A stretch of DNA of 7,694 nucleotides, from assembly GCA_034007295.1 (NCBI GenBank), contig JAVERC010000080.1:1-7694 (forward strand), given 5' to 3'. The stretch's first letter is position 1. Every line of letters starts with the position of its first letter. The stretch comes from JACKCP01 sp034007295. Lineage in GTDB: Bacteria; Desulfobacterota; Desulfobacteria; Desulfobacterales; JACKCP01. This document shows positions 1-4,615 of the stretch, piece by piece. The notes beneath the pieces were generated by a model. That model did no database searches. It saw only the letters and a list, made by a program, of their open reading frames with translations, and was not told the origin of the DNA. The position numbers were made by a program, and so were the translations under genes.

Positions 1-98
1 AAAAGAAAATTGAAGAAGAGATTTTAAAAATTTGTCTTTCTTTAGAAGAAAATAAGAAAAAGAAAAGAAAAAAATATTACATTTTCAGACTATGGAGT

Positions 99-215
99 TT
101 AGTGCATTTTGGAATTACGGATGACAAATACTCCATCTTTACCTGTGAACGGTTTGCCAGCCTGAATTCCTTTCAAGGCTTTTTCAAAATCAAAATTTGT
201 TTTTTCTTCGTACAT
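99..215 (-). pseudogene. IS256-type transposase, N-terminal remnant (broken)
   Basis: A leftward frame of 38 codons begins with ATG at 215, preceded by a good ribosome binding site (AAAGGAGAG). It starts MYEEKTNFDFEKALKGIQAG and continues KPFTGKDGV. This resembles the start of IS256-family (mutator-type DDE) transposases, in which a 'GKxG' stretch precedes the conserved 'LTPLIKQ' helix. Here the frame instead runs into an unrelated octapeptide and a stop at 99-101. No DDE catalytic region follows before the window edge, so this copy is truncated or rearranged. The same 20 N-terminal residues occur in the outward-facing copy at 7635. The IS256 family call is from recalled similarity; only the N-terminus is available. 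Confidence 0.55.
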
Positions 216-283
216 GTCAGCTCTCCTTTTTTACTGAATATATCAGTTTTTAGTTTACTGACACAGAATTTTGAACATCCTCT
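156..283 (-). repeat. IS256-type element terminal segment, left copy (inverted repeat with 7567-7694)
   Basis: This 128-bp stretch is the reverse complement of 7567-7694, with a single mismatch (TAC versus TAT in codon 2 of the transposase). Identity stops sharply at 283/284, on the inner side, which marks the outer boundary of the insertion sequence. The terminus reads AGAGGATGTTC followed by AAAATTCTGTGTCAG, and the TTCTGTGTCA type of end is one I associate with IS256-family inverted repeats. It includes about 68 bp of leader and the first 20 codons of the transposase. The copy reads away from the island. Confidence 0.85.
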
Positions 284-357
284 AGATTTGTATCTTTTCG
301 CTTGACAGGGGTTTTAAAATGGATGGTGGAACATTAATAAAAAACTGTTTCATCAAA

Positions 358-404
358 TAAAAAAACCTCCCTTCAGCAGTTTTGATGAAATGCTGAAGGG
401 AGGT
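358..404 (-). terminator. Strong intrinsic terminator of the GHKL/STAS-like gene
   Basis: A perfect 14-bp stem pairs 365-378 (ACCTCCCTTCAGCA) with 391-404 (TGCTGAAGGGAGGT) across a 12-nt loop. On the minus strand it is followed at once by seven T residues (365-359). It lies 26 bp beyond the stop of the leftward gene ending at 430. Another A/T run on the other side (409-417) means it may also stop rightward transcripts coming from the insertion sequence side. The loop contains TTTCATCAAA (minus strand), which is complementary to 348-357 just downstream. Confidence 0.9.
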
Positions 405-429
405 CCTAATTTTTTTACTTTTCTTATTT

Positions 430-1455
430 TTATTTGGTTGATTCAACCCTTTTTATCATGTTGTTAACTTCATCAACCGCATTTATAACCCTGAGATGAA
501 CCTCAGGATGTTTATTCTGGAACACCCTGAAAATCTGATCAGCAAATGCCTGCCCTATCTGTTTAACGCCTTCGAAATCCAGAACAACTTCTGTAAAGCG
601 ATCAAATCGCATAATAAGACGTTTGGCCTGTGACCGTGAAAGCAGGGATTCGCCTTCATACTCCATAAGTTTCACTGGAATAATTGTTTTGTGAAAACTT
701 GGGTCTTTATCAGGATCTGCATATTCATTGAAAATATCAGACAACCTGGTCTGTGAATCCTTCGATATTTTCATATAGACTCCTGTTCCTAGAAAATCTT
801 GTTTATCTTCCCAAAGAATTCCGTCTCTGTTTCCATAACCATGAAAACTTAATTCATGGGATAATATTTTAAAATAATCAAAGGCACGTGAGGTAAAAAA
901 AATTCCTTCTCCGGAATGGTTTTCCGGGTCTGAGGTAAATTTCCCTTTTGACAGCTCTAAAATAGAGTGCTTTGGATTTTCCAGTCCTAAATCATTTTTT
1001 ATTTTTTCAAAAATACCGATACCATTATCCATAATAATTATTTCCACGTATAAATAATTAAGCATCAAATAAAATTGCAATGTATCAGCACCTGAATGAT
1101 CAATAACATTATTAACCATCTCTGTGAAACCGTACTGGCAAATATCTTTAACATTTCTGTTCAGATCCTCCACCAACGGCATCAAGTCTTTTCTCCAGAG
1201 GACATCTTCCTCTAAATCTCTGTTCGCATATTTCCATTCATGGATAGTCTTTACCAGCTGATATTTTGGATATCGATTTGAACCCGTCTTTTCAATAATG
1301 CCATTTTTTATAAGTTCATTCACATATTTTAAAGCTGTCGGCTTTGATATCCCAAAGTGATCACATGTCTGCTGAGTAATCTCATTTGGATTTTCAGAAA
1401 CATTTGAAAGAATATACTCTTTAATAAGATTGATAACTTCTTCGGTAAACTTCAT
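430..1455 (-). CDS. Winged-helix / GHKL ATPase / STAS-like (DUF4325) regulator
   Basis: A 341-residue, presumably cytoplasmic protein with three parts. Residues about 1-70 form a winged helix with the HTH segment 'ITQQTCDHFGISKPTALKYV'. Residues about 85-235 are a GHKL/HATPase_c fold: the N-box is FTEMVNNVIDHSG at 110-122, the G1 box is MDNGIGI at 142-148, and the G2-like box is HSGEGIFFTS at 180-189. Residues about 255-341 are a STAS-like domain of the DUF4325 type, with VLDFEGVKQIGQAFADQIF. The phospho-acceptor histidine of a sensor kinase is absent, so the fold recalls anti-sigma-factor kinases of the SpoIIAB/RsbW kind with an antagonist-like domain fused. The likely role is an ATP-responsive DNA-binding switch. 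The start ATG has AAGGGTGG seven bases upstream. It may repress its own promoter and the duplicated copy at 3264-3387 (inference). Confidence 0.93.
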   Translation of the reverse strand: MKFTEEVINLIKEYILSNVSENPNEITQQTCDHFGISKPTALKYVNELIKNGIIEKTGSNRYPKYQLVKTIHEWKYANRDLEEDVLWRKDLMPLVEDLNRNVKDICQYGFTEMVNNVIDHSGADTLQFYLMLNYLYVEIIIMDNGIGIFEKIKNDLGLENPKHSILELSKGKFTSDPENHSGEGIFFTSRAFDYFKILSHELSFHGYGNRDGILWEDKQDFLGTGVYMKISKDSQTRLSDIFNEYADPDKDPSFHKTIIPVKLMEYEGESLLSRSQAKRLIMRFDRFTEVVLDFEGVKQIGQAFADQIFRVFQNKHPEVHLRVINAVDEVNNMIKRVESTK

Positions 1456-1468
1456 TTTTATGCCACCC

Positions 1469-1511
1469 TTTTAAAATAAGAATAAAACAAATAAAATTAT
1501 TTTTAAAATAA
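1469..1511. promoter_or_regulatory. Candidate operator: paired TTTTAAAATAA boxes
   Basis: TTTTAAAATAA occurs at 1469-1479 and again at 1501-1511, 32 bp apart (about three helical turns). The distal box overlaps the predicted -10 region and start point. Each is followed by a similar A-rich GAATAAAA/AGATAAGA tail. Both boxes are kept at the equivalent positions in the second copy (3270-3280 and 3302-3312). A repressor-type winged-helix protein encoded just downstream could bind here. In such AT-rich DNA chance is a real alternative. Confidence 0.3.
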
Positions 1512-1539
1512 AGATAAGATGATTACATTCATATGTAAA
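1511..1539 (-). promoter_or_regulatory. Predicted sigma70-type promoter of the GHKL/STAS-like gene
   Basis: On the minus strand TTTACA (1539-1534) is separated by 17 nt from TATCTT (1516-1511), near the sigma70 consensus. Transcription would start near 1504, giving a leader of about 50 nt. The repeat copy at 3264-3387 preserves both boxes (TTTACA, 17 nt, TATATT), which supports a functional role. Confidence 0.5.
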
Positions 1540-1655
1540 GTATAAAATAAATTTATGTATGCTCTTAGAGAAGACTTTATTCTATTTATAAGTGCTCAGA
1601 TATGCTTTTGACTCTTACTCCCAACATTGAGCCAAGAATAGACCCCATTACATAT

Positions 1656-1877
1656 TCATTTATTCTCTTCAGGAGTTAATACAACGTCATCCCAAGTAAT
1701 AAAAACACCGTTTGAGAAGTTTACCGGAATTCCGCAAGCAGTTCTGTACCCTTTAGCTCCATCACGAGTAGTTGGTGCCCCACTTAATGGCCTAGTCACA
1801 ATCTGTTCAACCTCTTCTATTATTTCGTATGTATTCCCATCGTTGTCACTAAATAAACCTAGATTATTGATCTTCAT
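1656..1877 (-). CDS. Small hypothetical protein, 73 aa
   Basis: The frame stays open to 1895, but the supported start is ATG at 1877, with AAGGA seven bases upstream; the earlier TTG has no binding site. The product is 73 residues, acidic at the C-terminus, with no signal peptide or membrane helix. It has a GNTYEIIEEVEQI strand/helix region, a Pro/Gly-rich centre (RPLSGAPTTRDGAKGYRTA) and a hydrophobic strand, GVFITWDDVVL. The pattern suggests a small beta-rich cytoplasmic protein. I do not recognise a family. It is the last of three leftward small genes that lie between the two copies of the 124-bp repeat, each with a REP-like palindrome on its 5' side. Confidence 0.6.
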   Translation of the reverse strand: MKINNLGLFSDNDGNTYEIIEEVEQIVTRPLSGAPTTRDGAKGYRTACGIPVNFSNGVFITWDDVVLTPEENK

Positions 1878-1927
1878 ATAACGTTCCTTATGCAAAAATT
1901 AAATCCGTGTTAATTTAAGTAATTAAA

Positions 1928-1992
1928 GGCTCAATTCTTTTATCTAGACACTTCAACCCGCCACCATTTGCCAAGTTTAAAGAACTGACCCC
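1928..1992. repeat. REP-like palindrome, copy 1 (left arm degenerate)
   Basis: The right arm 1969-1991 (TGCCAAGTTTAAAG then AACTGACCC) is well preserved. The left arm 1928-1950 is eroded, and the 18-nt loop CTTCAACCCGCCACCATT at 1951-1968 matches the other copies. It lies between the 3' end of the 203-codon gene and the start of the 73-aa gene. The family resembles the REP sequences moved by REP-associated Y1 tyrosine transposases (RAYT); no such transposase is in the window. Confidence 0.8.
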
Positions 1993-2005
1993 TTGTCCTA
2001 ATGTA

Positions 2006-2030
2006 TGTCAAGCTTAAAGCCCCCTTATTA
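2006..2030. repeat. Partial REP-like arm abutting a stop codon
   Basis: TGTCAAGCTTAAAG followed by CCCCCTTATTA reproduces the right arm and tail of the REP family (TGTCAAGTTTAAAG...ACCCCTTATTTA), with the 'ATCTGA' part missing. It lies 14 bp to the right of full copy 1. Its last three bases (2028-2030) are the TAA stop of the leftward gene 2028-2636. Confidence 0.55.
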
Positions 2031-2636
2031 AGATATATACCTTTTCAATTTAGCTAGCTCATCTTTATCAAGGCTTGACCAACCACTTGAGGGGTGCGGG
2101 ATATCGTCAATTAGCTCAAATTTAAGAACTGATGACTCTGCTTGTAGTTGCTTACAAAAAACTCTTGCAAACCGGCCACATGGAACAAGAATTTTATGTT
2201 TTTTGAGTTTATCCTCGCATTCTCGTTTGAAATTTTCATACATCTCCTTTTTGAGTTTATTAAGAGAAGCATCTCTATGATTAGTTGCAAATTCGGCTCC
2301 TTGTTCGATAAGCCTTTTCAACTTTTCAAGTAATTCAATGTTACTTGGAGCTAAAATGTTATTCTTTGTATATGCCATTTTTTGCAATGGCTTTTTTGAA
2401 ATATTTACAATCGAAAAGTTGCCGTGTGTTGGAAGGTTTAATATCTCAACAAGTTCCTTTTTCTTAGCTATCAAACCGAATGGTACATCATATCTATCCA
2501 ATAGAAATTTAGATACTTCCCTGCCTGCTTCACCGGCTAACGGATACTGGTGAAATAGTTCATCAGTATGAGGAGATTCTAAGACGAAAGCAACTTCCGA
2601 ATTAGTAGAGATTATATTTTTAATATCAATTTTCAT
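2028..2636 (-). CDS. Uracil-DNA-glycosylase-like superfamily protein
   Basis: A protein of 202 residues (203 if the preceding ATG at 2639 is used). AAAGG sits closer to the ideal distance from the second ATG, so 2636 is chosen. The motif series fits the UDG fold. AFVLESPH at 17-24 with PLAGEAGREV at 33-42 occupies the place of the 'GExPG...GxAG' active-site loop. IVNISKKPL at 77-85 matches the strand with the conserved Asn. ILVPCGRFARVF at 150-161 matches the 'LG..A' strand, and IPHPSSGW at 180-187 gives the 'HPS' motif (numbering includes the extra Met). Known members excise uracil or related bases; members with the ESPH variant are mostly uncharacterised, so base specificity is not inferred. 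A charged, Lys-rich helical stretch (about 100-148) is inserted between motifs. The stop codon lies in a REP-like tail. Confidence 0.65.
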   Translation of the reverse strand: MKIDIKNIISTNSEVAFVLESPHTDELFHQYPLAGEAGREVSKFLLDRYDVPFGLIAKKKELVEILNLPTHGNFSIVNISKKPLQKMAYTKNNILAPSNIELLEKLKRLIEQGAEFATNHRDASLNKLKKEMYENFKRECEDKLKKHKILVPCGRFARVFCKQLQAESSVLKFELIDDIPHPSSGWSSLDKDELAKLKRYIS

Positions 2637-2691
2637 CATTTTCCTTTACCATAACATTTTCGTTTTTTTTGGCGTTTTTTTGTGAAATTTA

Positions 2692-2761
2692 AGGGTCGAA
2701 TCTTTAATCTTGACATTTCAACCCACCGCCATTTGTCACGTTTAAAGATCTCACCCCTTAT
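2692..2761. repeat. REP-like palindrome, copy 2
   Basis: The left arm 2693-2715 (GGGTCGAATC then TTTAATCTTGACA) pairs imperfectly with the right arm 2734-2756 (TGTCACGTTTAAAG then ATCTCACCC). They enclose the 18-nt loop TTTCAACCCACCGCCATT, and the tail is CCCTTATTTA. It lies 28 bp 3' of the 101-codon gene's stop and about 53 bp upstream of the UDG-like gene, between two leftward genes. Confidence 0.88.
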
Positions 2762-2788
2762 TTACACTTTGTCGTTTTTCTACCGCCT

Positions 2789-3094
2789 TCAAATCCAGCC
2801 CTTGTCTCTTACCCGATCGAAAATCATCTGCATTTCCTCAGCAGTCATTATAGGGGCGTATTGTCCCCACGCCCATTTGCCCTCCATTCGGGGGCGATGG
2901 CCTATCATGTAGTAACCTATCCTGAATTCCACCTCTCCAGTCGTAAATTTAATCTTGTGAAGGCAGAAAGCTTTTTCTGGATTGGATGGTGCAATGAAAA
3001 TGTCTTCATCTATAACCGTAAACTCAATTGGATGACCAGCAATACTTTTTGTCCTTGTAGTTTTACCAAGTCTTGTTGGTAACTCTGGGGTCAT
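2789..3094 (-). CDS. Conserved hypothetical protein, 101 aa
   Basis: The start ATG at 3094 has AAAGGA five bases upstream. The protein has 101 residues with no signal peptide or membrane segment. The C-terminal half carries a recognisable signature: YYMIGHRPRMEGKWAWGQYA at 61-80, followed by an 'IMTAEEMQMIFDRVRDKGWI' helix. I recall similar short proteins with 'GKKPRMLGKWVWGQ' in deltaproteobacterial accessory regions and cassette arrays; no function is known to me. The N-terminal half is predicted beta (EFTVIDEDIFIAP, CLHKIKF). It is the first of three leftward genes read from the duplicated promoter at 3312-3340, and a GC-rich palindrome lies just upstream of its ribosome binding site. Confidence 0.8.
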   Translation of the reverse strand: MTPELPTRLGKTTRTKSIAGHPIEFTVIDEDIFIAPSNPEKAFCLHKIKFTTGEVEFRIGYYMIGHRPRMEGKWAWGQYAPIMTAEEMQMIFDRVRDKGWI

Positions 3095-3106
3095 TTATAT
3101 CCTTTC

Positions 3107-3147
3107 GTCGAACGCCGCACTTAACCGAGCCGGGCGTGGTTAGCGAC
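3107..3147. other. GC-rich imperfect palindrome, possible degenerate attC-like site
   Basis: A 41-bp GC-rich island in AT-rich DNA, just upstream of the 101-aa gene. Outer GTCGAAC / GTTAGCGAC flank an inner hairpin TTAACC...GGTTAG (3121-3126 / 3137-3142). Read on the minus strand it goes CTAACCACGCC, then CGGTTAAGTGCGGCGTT, then the binding site and start codon. That is the usual layout at the beginning of an integron cassette. The core sites deviate from RYYYAAC/GTTRRRY, the total length is shorter than usual for attC, and no integrase is present, so this is only a candidate. Confidence 0.3.
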
Positions 3148-3190
3148 AGACTTCAAAAAAGTTAATTTATTTACAACAAGGTGTAATTAG

Positions 3191-3262
3191 AGTCAGATCT
3201 TTAAACTTGACATATTAACTCATCGCCATTTGTCAAGTTTAAAGATCTGACCCCTTATTTAC
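3191..3262. repeat. REP-like palindrome, copy 3 (perfect stem)
   Basis: This is the best-preserved copy. The arms at 3192-3212 and 3231-3251 form a perfect 21-bp stem (GTCAGATCTT..., AAGATCTGAC) around the 18-nt loop TATTAACTCATCGCCATT. The tail CCCCTTATTTA runs straight into the second copy of the 124-bp promoter repeat. On transcripts from that promoter this palindrome would form a stable hairpin in the 5' leader of the 101-aa gene. Confidence 0.92.
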
Positions 3263-3263
3263 C

Positions 3264-3387
3264 CACCTTTTTTAAAATAAAAATAAAACTAATAAAATCA
3301 ATTTTAAAATAAATATAAGATGGTTTTATTCATATGTAAAGTATAAAATAAATTTATACAGGCTCTTAGAGAAGACTTTATTCTATT
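3264..3387 (-). repeat. 124-bp promoter-region direct repeat, copy 2
   Basis: This is the second copy of 1463-1586. It ends to the left exactly where REP copy 3's tail begins, at the position that corresponds to the ribosome binding site of the regulator gene. No regulator coding sequence follows it. The stretch 3095-3589 has no gene; it holds the GC-rich palindrome, REP copy 3, this repeat and the leader of the rightward operon. Confidence 0.9.
3312..3340 (-). promoter_or_regulatory. Duplicated promoter reading into the small-gene cluster
   Basis: TTTACA (3340-3335), a 17-nt spacer and TATATT (3317-3312) on the minus strand are closer to the sigma70 consensus than the original copy (TATCTT). 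A transcript starting near 3305 would run through REP copy 3 and the 101-, 203- and 73-codon genes. The paired TTTTAAAATAA boxes at 3270-3280 and 3302-3312 are retained. Confidence 0.45.
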
Positions 3388-3459
3388 AGCCATTTAATAA
3401 TCTGTGTCCAATAAATTTAATTTTAGGATTAAAAAATTAATAAAACATCAATAAAATGC

Positions 3460-3487
3460 TTGAAAAATAATAGTTGACTGATATTGT
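3460..3487 (+). promoter_or_regulatory. Weak candidate promoter of the rightward two-gene operon
   Basis: TTGAAA (3460-3465), 16 nt, TATTGT (3482-3487). An alternative -35 TTGACT lies at 3474-3479, but I find no good -10 at 17 nt from it. The leader that follows (about 95 nt) contains CTTAAAAAAG twice (3520-3529 and 3544-3553), 24 bp apart, and a short CAGAC/GTCTG inverted repeat. These are possible control elements, with little strength. Confidence 0.25.
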
Positions 3488-3589
3488 TCTTACCAATCTT
3501 TTTTATTCAAAAAATAATACTTAAAAAAGCAGACCTCAATTTTCTTAAAAAAGTCTGATCCATTTTTTATTAATTTGGGAGTAAACCAT

Positions 3590-4615
3590 ATGTCCTTGGC
3601 TATTAAATTCAGTTCATTACATCATATTGATCATTCAAAAAATATTTCACAAAAAATCGATATTACTGATCAGGGTAAGGCTCTTGAACAATATATTAAT
3701 CGTTTGATAGAAGAAATTTCAACCAGTAAAAATAGAAGGATGTTTGAATTCCAAAGAGATACAACAGAAGTAAGAGTTGCAATCCAAGGTTTTCTTGAAG
3801 GGAAGTATGAAAAAAATGCAGAAACAAATGCGAAAAAACTCCTTCATACGGAGCAAAAAACACAGGAAAAAATTGCACACCTTAAAAATGAAATTCAAAA
3901 AGGCAGCTTATTTCAGGCAGCAATTGATGATGATGGGATCAGTAAAGTTATAATAAGTAAAGCAGACCACAGTGAATATCTGGATGAAAAAGATTTTTTG
4001 CTGCACAGAGGCCTCCCATGGAAAAAAAGAATTTTTAAAGCAGTCCTGATAACATTTGATAGTTCAAAAAAAGTAAAAGATATTTTTGTCTTTGATACAA
4101 GCTCACCAATGGCAAAATATTGGTGGGAGGAATACCTGGAACTTAAAGAAAAACATACTGATTCTCATAACACAAGAACAGCCCTTGACGTACTTGATAA
4201 AAAAGTTTTTTCTAAGTTTAAAAAGAAATATCCGGCTGATCATACAATAATCAGAAATAGTGCAGTAGGCTACTTCAGGAATAAAGAAGAATTTGAAATC
4301 CAGGATTTTATAGATAATATCCTTGAAAACTATGTACCAGTAGATCCGGACTTAAAAAAAGAAGAGCTGATAGCTAAAACAAAAAAATTGCCTGAAAATC
4401 ATAATTTTGATACTCGATTTAAAATTAAAAAAGATGAAATTAAAAAACGTATTGTTAATAAAATAGCACTGACAGATAGTATAGATTTGATATTAAAAGA
4501 TCATGTGGAGCACCTTCTTGAAACTATAAGTTCGGAAACGGATGATGAAGGAAATAAATTTATAAAAATCCGCACTGATACTGGTTATGACAGGTTCAAA
4601 AAAAATGATAATTGA
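3590..4615 (+). CDS. Nucleoid-associated (NA37/YejK-like) protein, first gene of a two-gene operon
   Basis: A soluble protein of 341 residues. ATG 3590 is chosen because GGGAG lies eight bases upstream; an in-frame TTG at 3575 overlaps that site. The layout resembles the 37-kDa nucleoid-associated family (PF04245, E. coli YejK). It has an N-terminal alpha/beta region, a helix around LHTEQKTQEKIAHLKNEI (85-102) followed by KGSLFQA, then a central 'SKVIISKADHSEYLDEKDF' strand-helix at 118-136. KRIFKAVLITF, DIFVFDT and KYWWEEYLELKE follow to 187, then NTRTALDVLD, and then YVPVDPDL and LPENHNFDTRFKIKKDEI in the C-terminal part. Family members bind DNA non-specifically. Similarity is judged by eye, so a distant homologue is possible. 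The gene overlaps the next by 11 nt, implying translational coupling and joint function. Confidence 0.55.
   Translation: MSLAIKFSSLHHIDHSKNISQKIDITDQGKALEQYINRLIEEISTSKNRRMFEFQRDTTEVRVAIQGFLEGKYEKNAETNAKKLLHTEQKTQEKIAHLKNEIQKGSLFQAAIDDDGISKVIISKADHSEYLDEKDFLLHRGLPWKKRIFKAVLITFDSSKKVKDIFVFDTSSPMAKYWWEEYLELKEKHTDSHNTRTALDVLDKKVFSKFKKKYPADHTIIRNSAVGYFRNKEEFEIQDFIDNILENYVPVDPDLKKEELIAKTKKLPENHNFDTRFKIKKDEIKKRIVNKIALTDSIDLILKDHVEHLLETISSETDDEGNKFIKIRTDTGYDRFKKNDN

Larger units (their letters stand above)
1463..1586 (-). repeat. 124-bp promoter-region direct repeat, copy 1
   Basis: This ungapped direct repeat matches 3264-3387 at a constant offset of 1801 bp. From 1469 onward about 11-12 of 118 bases differ (roughly 90% identity); the first six bases align poorly without a gap. 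It contains the ribosome binding site, leader and predicted promoter of the gene starting at 1455. The repeat therefore begins almost exactly at the start codon and ends at TTATTCTATT, beyond which the two copies diverge completely. Confidence 0.9.

Noticed and set aside
92..136. ATGGAGT / ACTCCAT short inverted repeat near the break in the left transposase frame
   Set aside because: Only 7 bp with a 31-nt gap, expected by chance; not enough to explain the rearrangement.
102..305. Rightward 67-codon frame at the left edge
   Set aside because: It is antisense to the insertion-sequence end and transposase start, whose identity is confirmed by the inverted copy at 7567-7694.
430..1455. Two-component histidine kinase
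   Set aside because: It has the GHKL ATP-binding boxes but no H-box helix, sensor or membrane segment, and it carries DNA-binding and STAS-like domains instead.
2148..2553. Two rightward open frames of 61 and 71 codons antisense to the UDG-like gene
   Set aside because: No ribosome binding sites, and Phe/Leu/Ile-rich translations typical of the reverse of a Lys/Glu-rich gene; the leftward frame has the coding signature and motifs.
2682..3082. Rightward frames crossing REP copy 2 and the 101-aa gene
   Set aside because: One starts in the repeat and both run antisense to a gene with a recognisable conserved signature and a good start site.
1656..3150. Complete integron cassette array
   Set aside because: No integrase, only one weak attC-like site, and the regular element between genes is a REP-like palindrome with a different core.
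1928..3262. CRISPR array
   Set aside because: Repeats are about 65-70 bp palindromes separated by whole genes of unequal length, with no regular spacers and no cas genes.
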